64,000 nt of DNA from positions 100,585 to 164,584 of the forward strand of contig PCBK01000003.1 in assembly GCA_002731275.1 (NCBI GenBank), written 5' to 3'. A program made the translations under genes and the position numbers. Below, in pieces: positions 15,151 through 24,228 of the stretch. How positions within the stretch are numbered: the first letter of the stretch is position 1; each line of letters starts with the position of its first letter. The notes under the pieces were generated by a model. It was not told the DNA's origin and made no database searches. It was given only the letters and a program-made list of their open reading frames with translations. The stretch comes from Deltaproteobacteria bacterium. Its GTDB lineage: Bacteria; Myxococcota_C; UBA6777.

Positions 15151-18100
15151 ATGGGCATCTCTAGTTTGGCAGTCCGTCGCGGTGTGACATTCGCGATGTT
15201 GTACATTATCATTGTAGGTTTCGGGGGCTTCTCGCTGTTACAGCTCAAGCTCGACCTCTTCCCCGATATCAAATTCCCGATCATCGCCATCATCAACTCC
15301 TACTCCGGCGTCTCTCCAGAAGAGATGGAGACGCTCGTGACACGTCCGATGGAGATGGCGATCTCTTCTGTGAAGAACGTCAAAAAAATCAGCAGCACAT
15401 CGAAGTTTGGTAACGCCGTCGTCATGGTTGAATTGGAGTGGGGAACAGACATCGACAAGGCGATGCTCGATATTCGAGAGAAGCTCGATCTGTTCAAAAA
15501 GAGGCTCCCAGAGGAGGCAAGGCAACCGCTGCTCTTTGCCTTTGACCCGTCCCTTCAGCCGATCCTGATCCTCTCCGTCACAGGGAGCGGTAACCCCATC
15601 AAGCTACGCGAGTATATCGAACAACGTATTACACCGATGTTTGAGCGTGTTGAGGGGGTCGCTTCAGCGCGTATCGATGGTGGGAAAAAACGGGACATCC
15701 AGATCCTCGTCGATCCACTCAAACTGCAGCTACTAGGGATCCCACTCGGCAACATCGTAAAGGCACTTCAGGCCGACAACGTACAGGTCGCCTCGGGGTC
15801 GATCAGGCAAACCAGAAAAGAGTTCGCGATCCGTACAGTAGGGATGTTTAAGACGATCGATCAGATTGGAAAGGTCGTCATCGGCTTCAAGGGACGTCCT
15901 GTCCCTCAACCGATTTACCTCTCACAAGTCGCCAAAATCAAAGACACCCATGAAGACCCTAGCCGTCTCATTCGCGCAGATGGTAAAGAGGGGATGCTCT
16001 TGCTCGTGCAAAAGCGTTCGGGTGCGAACACCGTCCAAACGGCCAACAGGCTGCTCAAGAAGCTACCAGAGATCCAACGGCAGCTTCCACAAGGCTCACA
16101 ATTTGGGATCTTATTTAACCAGAGTGACTTCATCAAAAGTTCGCTCAACAACCTCACAAACTCAGCCGGGCAGGCATTCTTCCTCGCGGTCCTTGTGTTG
16201 TTGTTCTTCCTACGCTCTGTTAGGGGCTCACTGATCATCGCGATGTCCATTCCGGTCTCTGTCATTTCGACCTTTGCGACGATGTACTTTGCGGACGTCA
16301 GCCTCAACATCATCTCGATGGCAGGACTTGCGCTCGCGGTCGGGATGCTCGTCGACAACTCGATCGTCGTCTTGGAGAACATCTTCAGGCACTTCGAAGA
16401 GAAGGACTCGGCGTGGGAGGCAGCCATCCAGGGGAGCCAGGAGGTTGTCCTGGCCATTACAGCCTCAACCCTCACAACACTCGCGGTCTTCGTGCCGATC
16501 TTGTTTGTTCCTGGGCTCGCAGGGATGTTGTTCCGGGACATGGTCATCACCATCTGCTTCTCGCTCACAGCGTCTCTTGTCGTCGCGGTCACGCTCATTC
16601 CGTTGCTCGCTTCGAGGATGCTCAAGATCAAGCCAAAAGATCCGGACAGCGTCAACAAATCACACGATGAAATCCTCGATGAATCCGTGATGAAAGGTTG
16701 GGTCGGGAGGACATACGCGACGACGCTCGACTGGACGCTGCAAAACCGCAAGAAGACATTGGCTTTTGCGATCTTGATGTTCTTTGCATCGCTGGGACTC
16801 GGACAATTTGTGAAGGCCGAGTTTATCCCCAAATCGGATGATGGTCAGGTGATGATTCAGTACGAGTTGGCACCTGGGACGTCGCTCACAAAAACCATCA
16901 AGACAGCCGCCCAGATCGAGAATATCCTCAAGACAAAGTTCAACCACACGATCAGAACAGTCGTAGGTGAAGCCGGTTCTGGCGAAGGTTTTAGTGGATT
17001 GTTCGGCAAAGGCTCACACGCAGGGATGGTTCGTGTCCGCTTGAAGGAGCCTTCGAAACGACCGCTCAACAAAACGGACTTCCAGGAGGCTTTGCGTGGA
17101 GAGCTTCAAAAGATACCAGGTCTCAAGTTCTCCTTTATGGGCGGTGGCGCAGTCTTTGCGAGCGGTGGGGACATCGACATCCAGCTTTACGGTCATGACC
17201 TCGTCAAGGCACGCGAGTTAGCAGAAGCCATCAAACAAAAGGTCCGCAAAATCAAGGGGACATCAGACGTCACGACGTCACTTGAAGAGGGACAGCCTGA
17301 ACTTCAGGTCCACTTCCGCCGTGAACGCCTGCGGGTCCTCGGTCTTAACGCCTACACAGTAGGTAGCACGATCTCGACGGCGTTCAAGGGGACAATCGCC
17401 TCTCTTTACAGACAAGGTGACAATGAGTATCCGATTACAGTCCGTCTACAAGGAAGATACAGACAACGTGCGAACCAGCTCAAGCGATTGTCCATCTTTA
17501 CACCCCAAGGCAAGGCCATCCCACTCAACAGCATCGCGACCATTCGATATGCTCTCAGCCCCGTCAAAATTGAACGCCTCAACCAACAGCGTATGGCGAC
17601 TGTTTCGATTACAGTGCCACGTAGTAACCTCAGCGGTGTGACCGCCCGTGTTCGCAAGATGATGGAGAAAGAGACCATGCCCGAAGGCTTTAGCTATAAG
17701 ATTACGGGTGCAGCCGAGGACCTCGCGTCTTCGTTTATGTACTTGGGGATCGCCTTCCTCATCTCGATTATCCTCGTGTACATGGTCATGGCTTCACAAT
17801 TTGAATCGTTGTTTGAGCCATTCGTTATCTTGTTCTCCATCCCTCTGTCGATCATTGGTGTCATGCTCGCGCTTGTGTTGACAGGAACATCACTGAGCGT
17901 CATGGGGCTTATCGGGATCGTGATGCTCGTGGGGATCGTCGTCAACAACGCGATCGTCCTCGTGGACTTTATCAAGCAGACACGTGACGACAACCAAACA
18001 CCTGTTATCGATGCGTGTGCGCGTGCAGGCCGTGTCCGTTTGCGTCCGATCTTGATGACCGCTGCGACGACGATCTTCGGGATGGTCCCCCTCGCACTTG

Positions 18101-18294
18101 GTATCGGTGAAGGTGCAGAGAACTGGGTCGCCCTTGGCCGCGTTGTCATCGGTGGACTGATCACCTCGACATTCCTCACACTCTACGTCGTCCCCGTGCT
18201 CTTCGCCTCCTTTACGCTCTTCTTCGAGAAACGAGCTGCCAAAAAAGCCGCACGCCTCGCCGCCAAAGAAGAAGCCCTCGCCGCCGCAGAATAA
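15151..18294 (+). CDS. RND-family multidrug efflux transporter (AcrB/MexB-like)
   Basis: A 1047-residue inner-membrane proton-driven pump of the usual length. It has the N-terminal helix (GVTFAMLYIIIVGFGGF), two large periplasmic loops and two blocks of membrane helices. The TM4 proton-relay region reads GMLVDNSIVVLENIF: the first Asp (about residue 402) is kept and the second of AcrB's pair is Asn. The TM10 region reads VGIVVNNAIVLVDFI, typical of the HAE/HME group. Two copies of the internal fold are clear. AGAGGAG lies ten bases before the ATG at 15151; an in-frame TTG eight codons upstream is rejected. It follows the adaptor gene by 80 bases. Substrates are likely toxic organics; not deducible here. 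Confidence 0.9.
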   Translation: MGISSLAVRRGVTFAMLYIIIVGFGGFSLLQLKLDLFPDIKFPIIAIINSYSGVSPEEMETLVTRPMEMAISSVKNVKKISSTSKFGNAVVMVELEWGTDIDKAMLDIREKLDLFKKRLPEEARQPLLFAFDPSLQPILILSVTGSGNPIKLREYIEQRITPMFERVEGVASARIDGGKKRDIQILVDPLKLQLLGIPLGNIVKALQADNVQVASGSIRQTRKEFAIRTVGMFKTIDQIGKVVIGFKGRPVPQPIYLSQVAKIKDTHEDPSRLIRADGKEGMLLLVQKRSGANTVQTANRLLKKLPEIQRQLPQGSQFGILFNQSDFIKSSLNNLTNSAGQAFFLAVLVLLFFLRSVRGSLIIAMSIPVSVISTFATMYFADVSLNIISMAGLALAVGMLVDNSIVVLENIFRHFEEKDSAWEAAIQGSQEVVLAITASTLTTLAVFVPILFVPGLAGMLFRDMVITICFSLTASLVVAVTLIPLLASRMLKIKPKDPDSVNKSHDEILDESVMKGWVGRTYATTLDWTLQNRKKTLAFAILMFFASLGLGQFVKAEFIPKSDDGQVMIQYELAPGTSLTKTIKTAAQIENILKTKFNHTIRTVVGEAGSGEGFSGLFGKGSHAGMVRVRLKEPSKRPLNKTDFQEALRGELQKIPGLKFSFMGGGAVFASGGDIDIQLYGHDLVKARELAEAIKQKVRKIKGTSDVTTSLEEGQPELQVHFRRERLRVLGLNAYTVGSTISTAFKGTIASLYRQGDNEYPITVRLQGRYRQRANQLKRLSIFTPQGKAIPLNSIATIRYALSPVKIERLNQQRMATVSITVPRSNLSGVTARVRKMMEKETMPEGFSYKITGAAEDLASSFMYLGIAFLISIILVYMVMASQFESLFEPFVILFSIPLSIIGVMLALVLTGTSLSVMGLIGIVMLVGIVVNNAIVLVDFIKQTRDDNQTPVIDACARAGRVRLRPILMTAATTIFGMVPLALGIGEGAENWVALGRVVIGGLITSTFLTLYVVPVLFASFTLFFEKRAAKKAARLAAKEEALAAAE

Positions 18295-18384
18295 TCCTCA
18301 AAAACAAAAAACCAATGCCCCTCTCAACAAAAAATACACCAAAGGTGTCAACTGTTGGGGAAGCCAAAGCCGAAGGCTGCGGCA

Positions 18385-18403
18385 GGGGGATTCTAAATCC
18401 CCC
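18385..18403. repeat. Short palindrome between convergent genes
   Basis: GGGGGATT and AATCCCCC around CTA, in the 127-base gap between the RND gene and a minus-strand membrane protein gene. No T-run, so probably one of the scattered palindromes of this genome rather than a terminator. Confidence 0.4.
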
Positions 18404-18421
18404 AATAGCCAAAAACCCCCA

Positions 18422-18871
18422 TCACCCAAAACTCCCCCAAAAAACCCTCTGTCCTCGGATTCGCTCACGTTCCAGACGAGCGAGAAAACGCACAGAGAGC
18501 AACGTCGAAGCGACAATCCCCACCATCGACACCACCAAGAACCACGTTGGGTGAGGAATCATCGCGACATTCATGACGCTCGCAACCAACACAAAACCCC
18601 CAACAATCCAGGCGTATCGTTTGACGTTTTCTTTGGCGATCACAGCCGCAAGAACACTACCAAACAATATAGCCAACCACCACGACACCATCACAAACAC
18701 AAACGCCCCAACAGGCAACGTTTTGATAAATGCTTGCAATTGTTTCATGTCGTTGAGGTCGAGCTTCGCCGGTGGGGGATAGATGAAATGACTGATCGCC
18801 TCTATCACAGCCACCGTCGAAAATGCCATCACAACACCCAACACACCTGCCAAAATACGACGCCACATCAC
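18422..18871 (-). CDS. Four-helix inner-membrane protein
   Basis: A 149-residue protein with four hydrophobic helices: ILAGVLGVVMAFSTVAVIEA, VGAFVFVMVSWWLAILFGSV, YAWIVGGFVLVASVMNVAMI and FLVVSMVGIVASTLLSVRFL. A short conserved-looking IYPPPAKLD loop follows helix 1. The tail is positively charged. It resembles small membrane proteins of unknown function found widely in myxobacteria, but I cannot name a family. It lies 63 bases after the acyltransferase gene on the same strand and could be its distal operon partner. Confidence 0.6.
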   Translation of the reverse strand: MMWRRILAGVLGVVMAFSTVAVIEAISHFIYPPPAKLDLNDMKQLQAFIKTLPVGAFVFVMVSWWLAILFGSVLAAVIAKENVKRYAWIVGGFVLVASVMNVAMIPHPTWFLVVSMVGIVASTLLSVRFLARLERERIRGQRVFWGSFG

Positions 18872-18934
18872 CTCTCTCCTCCATCTCTTTTCAACAACAT
18901 CTTTCCCAAGTCTACCAACAACAAAAGACTCACA

Positions 18935-20902
18935 TCAAACTGTCTCAATCGCGCTCGTCGGGAGCGCAGAAGGTGTGTGCTCAGTCGCCTCCTCCAACAC
19001 CTGTTGAAAGTGACGAAACAACGCGAGAGTCTGTTCTTTGGTCGCCGCAGAGGTCTTGTAATTGACGTTGAAGATGATCTTGCCATTGTAATGAATGAGT
19101 GTGATCAAGATCCCAATACGTGGGGTGATCGGTGTGGTAATCAGCACCTCGTCGACCTTCCAACCTGGCCCTTCCATCGTCGGGAAGGGCAACGATATCA
19201 AATTGGAGAGGCTAAAGTTGTGCATCGCCTTTTTGGACTGAAAGACGATCTTTCGCAACGCATCCATCGGCAAAATGGAGACCAGTTGGTGTTCACAAAG
19301 AAGACGCTTTTTGACTTGCTCGTTGGCCCTCTTCTCTTTGACCTGCCGCTGGATCTCGGGGACCATCTGCGCAAGTGAGTCCATCTTGTGAAGTGGAAGG
19401 ATCACTTCGAGGGTCCCAATATGGTTGGCAAATGAACGACATGAACCATCTCTCGGTCGCATCTCCATCGGCAGGTTGGCCGCGATTCGCCCAAGTTTGC
19501 GCCCCATCTCTTTGTGCCATCGCCTGTTCGCTTCGTATACAGCGCCGACCAAAATCGAATTCAGACTCCCATTCATCTTGCCCTGCGCGCCCTTCCAAGG
19601 CGTCAACACATCATCGGAAAGCACCCAGTGCATCGTCCTGTTCTCTCCGGTATAATCGTTTGAATCGTTTTGCAAGAAGTGAGAAAGAGGCGCGAAGATC
19701 TTGGCCAACTGTGCGCCCACAAACCACTTGTATCCTTCGCGTCTGTATGCCTTCTTTTGTGTCTCAGAGAGCTGAAGTGCATCCGCTTCGGGGATCTTGG
19801 GGATAGGTGTGAGGAGCGCGTCATCGACCTCTTTGCCTGCACGTACGGTGTTCAGATAGGTCGCAAAATCCGTCAACAACTCGATAAAAGCACGACCATC
19901 GGCCATCCCGTGATGTTGACGACACATCAACCACCAGTTGTCATCAGTGACCTGAACGAGTGTCATCGTCACCATCGGCTCGCGGAATTGATCGGTGAAG
20001 CGATTCAAGACCTCTGTGTAGATCTCAGTCAGCCGCTCCTCTTCGCCTCGTGCGTCGATATAGGTAAAGATGTCATCGACAGAGAAGCCAGGCATCTGCG
20101 CATATCGAAAGTCCTTCGCGTATTCGGGATGCCCATCAAGTGCTTGTACGACAGTCGTGATCTGTGGATAGCGTTGGAGTAGATATGTAAGGGCTTCCTC
20201 AACCTGTTCAGGTTTGAGGTCACCAGTACCGACGAGTTTCCAGGTTGGTGTTCCCGAACATCCATGCTCTTGACTTGTGACCGCGACGCCCCCCTTGTCG
20301 ACATAATCGAATGGAAAGGTCACGACCCCTTCAGGTGTGTCTTCGATAGGACACCAACGTTCATCGTCGTGTGGCTTGGGTGCGGATTGTGCGCCAATGT
20401 AGGCGACAAGGATCGCCGTCCCACCACCGACAACTGCCGAGTAGATCGCCTTGTAAAAGATAAACACCCAGGTCGACATCCCGCTCTCTTTGAAGAGGGG
20501 GGTCAAAAAGACGATCGCTCCGATCCCGAGGAAGATCGAGGAGAGGAAAGCGAAGATCAGAGAGCTGATAAAGGAGTGGCGTTCGACAAACTTGAACAGC
20601 CCCCCACGCCCACCTCCAGGGATACGACCGGCGAGCGCTTCAGCCCGTCCAGATGGTGTCGCAAAGATCATCGTAAAGAAGCCAATAAAGAACGCTCCAA
20701 CGACCGTGTCATTGGTCACACTTTTGTCGCCGACAAAGGGGATGACATCCATCCCACCGAAGATAACCAGTCCAAAGATAAAGTTAATCACGAAGTTGAT
20801 GACGAGCGCGCCCGGGACGAGTTTGGCCATCGCATACCGTAGGATCGGCCACTTTCCAAAATCTCTCTGTTTCAACTGTTCCTCCCACATATCCGCATAC
20901 AT
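18935..20902 (-). CDS. Membrane-anchored condensation-superfamily acyltransferase (WS/DGAT-like)
   Basis: A 655-residue two-part protein. Residues 1-180 carry four or five membrane helices (LVINFVINFIFGLVIFGGM, VVGAFFIGFFTMIFA, SLIFAFLSSIFLGIGAIVFL, and AVVGGGTAILVAYIGAQ). Residues about 190-650 match the chloramphenicol-acetyltransferase/condensation superfamily, with the catalytic motif HHGMADG (HHxxxDG), the LNSILVGAVYEANRR helix and a closing NFSLSNLISLPFP strand, as in wax-ester synthase/DGAT and related acyltransferases. It likely transfers acyl chains at the membrane. The fused membrane domain is unusual for WS/DGAT enzymes. GGAA lies shortly before the ATG. The flanking SDR and FAD monooxygenase suggest shared lipid or natural-product work. 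Confidence 0.7.
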   Translation of the reverse strand: MYADMWEEQLKQRDFGKWPILRYAMAKLVPGALVINFVINFIFGLVIFGGMDVIPFVGDKSVTNDTVVGAFFIGFFTMIFATPSGRAEALAGRIPGGGRGGLFKFVERHSFISSLIFAFLSSIFLGIGAIVFLTPLFKESGMSTWVFIFYKAIYSAVVGGGTAILVAYIGAQSAPKPHDDERWCPIEDTPEGVVTFPFDYVDKGGVAVTSQEHGCSGTPTWKLVGTGDLKPEQVEEALTYLLQRYPQITTVVQALDGHPEYAKDFRYAQMPGFSVDDIFTYIDARGEEERLTEIYTEVLNRFTDQFREPMVTMTLVQVTDDNWWLMCRQHHGMADGRAFIELLTDFATYLNTVRAGKEVDDALLTPIPKIPEADALQLSETQKKAYRREGYKWFVGAQLAKIFAPLSHFLQNDSNDYTGENRTMHWVLSDDVLTPWKGAQGKMNGSLNSILVGAVYEANRRWHKEMGRKLGRIAANLPMEMRPRDGSCRSFANHIGTLEVILPLHKMDSLAQMVPEIQRQVKEKRANEQVKKRLLCEHQLVSILPMDALRKIVFQSKKAMHNFSLSNLISLPFPTMEGPGWKVDEVLITTPITPRIGILITLIHYNGKIIFNVNYKTSAATKEQTLALFRHFQQVLEEATEHTPSALPTSAIETV

Positions 20903-21063
20903 ACATTTCCAAAATGGACATGGGAAGATACCACGATTTGCAAGCGAACCAAAGAGGATTCAAACGCCCCACAGAAAAAAGTCCCCCAAGACACAGAAGA
21001 AGACCAGACATACCGGGCATCTGGTGCGCCCTCCTCATTTCCTGTTCGTTCTGTCAGCTCTCA

Positions 21064-21912
21064 TCACGACAACCCGGTCTGCTGAAGGCTGATGTCCCAC
21101 AATCTCTTTGCGGCGTCCATGTCCTTTGCATATGATTTGAGTTCTCTCCTCTTGCAATCGGCCCAATATCCGACCTCCTGCCCCTCTATGTCAGGAGACG
21201 TACACAAATAAACAGAGGTTTTGGCTCCATTCTCCGGCTTCTTGAGAAAAGGCCCTATCAACTTGTACAAGATCTTCAAAAACGGCGCGTGGTTATGTTG
21301 CCCCAGTCCTGTCCTGACGCCACCAGGGTGGAGTGTCTGCACGATCATATCAGTGTCTTCCAATTGTCGCGCCAACTCAAACGTAAACAGAATGTTGGCG
21401 AGCTTGGAGTGCGCGTACACTTTGAACGATTTGTATCCATGTTCAAATTGCAGGTCATCCCACTGTAACCCCTTGATAAACGAATAGGCATCTGAGGAGA
21501 CATTGATAATACGTGCTTTTGGACGCTCCTTGAGACGAGGAAGCAGGAGCTGTGTAAGCAAGAAGTAACCCAGATGATTCACAGCCCACGTCTCCTCAAA
21601 TCCATCGACCGTCACACGCCGTTCGAGATTCATCACACCAGCGTTGTTAAGCAAAATATCGATAGGTTTTTGTGTGTCGAGATATGTGGCGGCAGCTTTT
21701 CGGATACTCTCTTGAGAAGACAAGTCACACAGAAGGAAATCAACACGCTCATGGCCAGCGTACTGTTTGATCTCTTCGACACAATGCAGTCCCTTTTCGG
21801 GATTTCTCCCGAGGATCGTAACCGTCACACCAGAGCTCGCAAGCTCCTTTGCAGAGGCGAGGCCAATCCCATTGGTCCCACCGGTGATGAGACATACTTT
21901 ATCATCAGTCAT
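21064..21912 (-). CDS. Short-chain dehydrogenase/reductase (retinol dehydrogenase-like)
   Basis: A 282-residue classical SDR. The NAD(P) motif is TGGTNGIGLASA (T-G-x-x-x-G-I-G). NNAGVM follows, then the catalytic Ser in INVSSDAYS and the Y-x-x-x-K as YAHSKLANILF. This layout and the HPGGVRTGL strand fit the retinol-dehydrogenase/WW-oxidoreductase-like subgroup, which oxidises or reduces lipid alcohols and ketones. AGGAG lies six bases before the ATG at 21912. The start overlaps the stop of the monooxygenase gene (ATGA), so the two are translationally coupled. Confidence 0.88.
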   Translation of the reverse strand: MTDDKVCLITGGTNGIGLASAKELASSGVTVTILGRNPEKGLHCVEEIKQYAGHERVDFLLCDLSSQESIRKAAATYLDTQKPIDILLNNAGVMNLERRVTVDGFEETWAVNHLGYFLLTQLLLPRLKERPKARIINVSSDAYSFIKGLQWDDLQFEHGYKSFKVYAHSKLANILFTFELARQLEDTDMIVQTLHPGGVRTGLGQHNHAPFLKILYKLIGPFLKKPENGAKTSVYLCTSPDIEGQEVGYWADCKRRELKSYAKDMDAAKRLWDISLQQTGLS

Positions 21913-23174
21913 GATGTTCTCCTTTGTGTATCGATAAGCCCTCTCACCTTCACCCGTCTGACACCGATTCCAAAGAGTCTGACAGGGAGCCATTGGACGA
22001 TGGAGAGCTGTGATATCTTGTTCTGTATCCACTTGACCCAGCGAGGTGGCGAAGAGGTCTTCTTTTCGGCACGCAGAGAGGCCCTTTGGATCATCACCTG
22101 CACCATCTGAATGAGCCGTGTGTCGAGCATCCGCTTCTTTTGGATATTGTGCAACGTGCGGACATCGACGTGACCTTTGGCCAGCCCTTTTGCGAGCATC
22201 ATTCCGGCAACAGCCGCATCCTGAATGGCCAGATTAATTCCAACACCTCCAACAGGCGACATCACGTGAGCAGCATCCCCGATCAGCAAAAGTCCTTCGC
22301 GATACCACGTCTCGGCGCGTTCAATTTTGACGGAGAGCAAAGAGAGGTCTTTCCAATCATCGAGCGCACGGAGTCTCTCTGCGAAGACTGGTTCTTGCCT
22401 CCCCACATCCTCGAAGTATGCGTATGGTGGTGCTTCTTTGAGCTGCTGGTATGAACCTTTGGGAATCACACAGCCGATCTGCCATTCACTTGGACGCTGG
22501 AAGAGCACGAGGAATTTGTCTCCTACAGGGAGATTGATCATACCTTCTTGGGGATCGCCTTCGAGATAAGGGAGGGAAAACCAGAGGATGTCATAGGGGA
22601 CATCGGCGAGTGTGTGGACAGGCAGACCGGAGAGTTTACGGATCATCGAGAAGCGTCCATCCGCTCCCACGACGAGACTTGCGTGGACTTCGATGTCTCC
22701 ATCAGCAGAGCGAGCGCGGACACCTTTGACGATGTTGTCCTGTTCGATGAGCTCTTTGGCGCGTGTTCCCCGTAGGAGACGGAAGTGGGGAAAGACTTCA
22801 CAGGCTTTCGCGACACATTCGAGGAAGAGAGGCTGGGAGACGACCGCAACATATGGGAAATCAGAGCGCAAGACGTCGTAATTGAGGACCTGTTCACCAT
22901 CATCTGTTGGCGTGACAATCTCGCGAATCTTTTTGTGTGGGAGAGCAAGTACATCATCGGACAGTCCAATATCCCGCAGGATCTCCAAGGCAGAAGGCTG
23001 CAATGTGTCACCGCGAAACTTTCGATGAAAATCTTGATGGGCTTCGAGCACTGTGACCTCGATCCCCTGCAAGGCCAGGATATATCCCAACACCATACCA
23101 CCGGGTCCACCCCCAACAATCACACAATCAGTTTTCAAGACTTCCAAGGCTGGACTGGGTGTATTCTCCGTCAC
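21909..23174 (-). CDS. FAD-dependent aromatic-hydroxylase-like monooxygenase
   Basis: A 421-residue flavoprotein of the PHBH/UbiH family. The FAD Rossmann motif is VIVGGGPGGMVLGYILA (G-x-G-x-x-G). The second FAD motif is LLIGDAAHVMSP (GD), with VVGADGRFSMIR as the DG motif between them. The C-terminus after about residue 360 is basic and may touch membrane. Substrates in this family are aromatic or polyprenyl rings. GTG at 23174 is chosen as start because AAAGGAG lies eight bases upstream; longer readings into the 5' region lack a site. Coupled to the SDR gene. Confidence 0.88.
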   Translation of the reverse strand: MTENTPSPALEVLKTDCVIVGGGPGGMVLGYILALQGIEVTVLEAHQDFHRKFRGDTLQPSALEILRDIGLSDDVLALPHKKIREIVTPTDDGEQVLNYDVLRSDFPYVAVVSQPLFLECVAKACEVFPHFRLLRGTRAKELIEQDNIVKGVRARSADGDIEVHASLVVGADGRFSMIRKLSGLPVHTLADVPYDILWFSLPYLEGDPQEGMINLPVGDKFLVLFQRPSEWQIGCVIPKGSYQQLKEAPPYAYFEDVGRQEPVFAERLRALDDWKDLSLLSVKIERAETWYREGLLLIGDAAHVMSPVGGVGINLAIQDAAVAGMMLAKGLAKGHVDVRTLHNIQKKRMLDTRLIQMVQVMIQRASLRAEKKTSSPPRWVKWIQNKISQLSIVQWLPVRLFGIGVRRVKVRGLIDTQRRTS

Positions 23175-23272
23175 AACGAGCGCTCCTTTCGCAATGTATA
23201 GGCAGTTTTGACAAGCTCTGCATCTATATTGGTAGGAGGGCACACAAAAAGAAAGTCCTGCACACAAGTCAA

Positions 23273-24226
23273 TCAGATATTCCGCAAGATCCTGTCTCTT
23301 GTGTCGCCATCGTATACGCCTGTTAAAGGCGCAACTTTCTCGTGGTAAGGACTCTGAACTCCCATACAATCAGCAATATCCTCAAGCATTGCTCCCAAGT
23401 AGGGCAAAGAGAGTCCAGCTCCAAGTAGTTGCTGCCAATTATTTTGGGTTAAGTGGCGAAGAGCTTTGACACCAGCTTTTGTTTCCTTGTACTTGGATTT
23501 ACGTTTCTTTTGGGGATTACACAGGTATTCGAGATACTTTTTGGGGTGAAACTCCAGGGAAAAAGGCTGGCTATCACGTCGCGCAAGATCTTGGGCAAAC
23601 ATGCGCTCTGCGTAAGCGGGCTGCTCCACAGTTCCTTCAGAAGGAATCACCTGAAATGATTCAAGATCCGGATGTTGGGGACAGATCATGGGGACTCTTG
23701 GAGGATCAAAAGGTCGCAGCCCCTCCGAAGGCGGAAATGACATCTGAACTCCCGCTGCAGCAAGTGCCGAAAACGACGCAAAGAAATAGCTCTCCATCAT
23801 AGGAGACAAAAGATGGAAGGAGCACTGTTCCCGAACACGTCGAATTCTTTCATCCATTTTTCTTTGATTCATGGAGCTTTCGGCCTCATCAAATAAAACA
23901 TACCGAACAGCATCATGGAGCAAACGAGTGATATCTTCGGGGGTGTCCATATGATCAAGCTCAATATCCTCGACAAGGATCGCCATATCTGCCGAAATGG
24001 GACGAGAACTATGTCTCTCAGGGAATACGGCTGCGACAAGCGCCTTCGCGACCTTGTGTACACGTGAGTTCTGCTGGAAAGGGAAACGGATGGGATTTGA
24101 AGTGAAGCCATCAACATATTGAGGTGGGAGAAAATTGGCGTTTGGAAACAACAAAGCAAGAGCATCTGAGAGACCTTTTTCTTCGAGCTTGCCTGTTACG
24201 ATCAGCTTGATGTTCTTTTTGGACAT
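23273..24226 (-). CDS. Possible TOPRIM/RloB-like effector partner of the ABC-type ATPase
   Basis: A 317-residue soluble protein. It opens with a strand-loop KLIVTGKLEEKGL that resembles the start of TOPRIM-like folds (hydrophobic strand then Glu). An acidic cluster ILVEDIELDH (about residues 84-93) is in the place of the DxD motif. A later SPMMESYFFASF stretch resembles the 'E-x-W/Y' helix seen in RloB/DUF4276-type nucleases. None of these is textbook, so the assignment is tentative. The gene begins two bases after the ATPase stop, with AAGGAG seven bases before its ATG, so the two form one unit. ATPase plus TOPRIM-like pairs (OLD/PARIS-like) are known phage-defence modules. Confidence 0.45.
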   Translation of the reverse strand: MSKKNIKLIVTGKLEEKGLSDALALLFPNANFLPPQYVDGFTSNPIRFPFQQNSRVHKVAKALVAAVFPERHSSRPISADMAILVEDIELDHMDTPEDITRLLHDAVRYVLFDEAESSMNQRKMDERIRRVREQCSFHLLSPMMESYFFASFSALAAAGVQMSFPPSEGLRPFDPPRVPMICPQHPDLESFQVIPSEGTVEQPAYAERMFAQDLARRDSQPFSLEFHPKKYLEYLCNPQKKRKSKYKETKAGVKALRHLTQNNWQQLLGAGLSLPYLGAMLEDIADCMGVQSPYHEKVAPLTGVYDGDTRDRILRNI

Positions 24227-24228
24227 CC

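Noticed and set aside
15915..16832. Antisense frame (305 codons) inside the RND gene
   Set aside because: Mirror reading of a conserved transporter; no family features and no leader.
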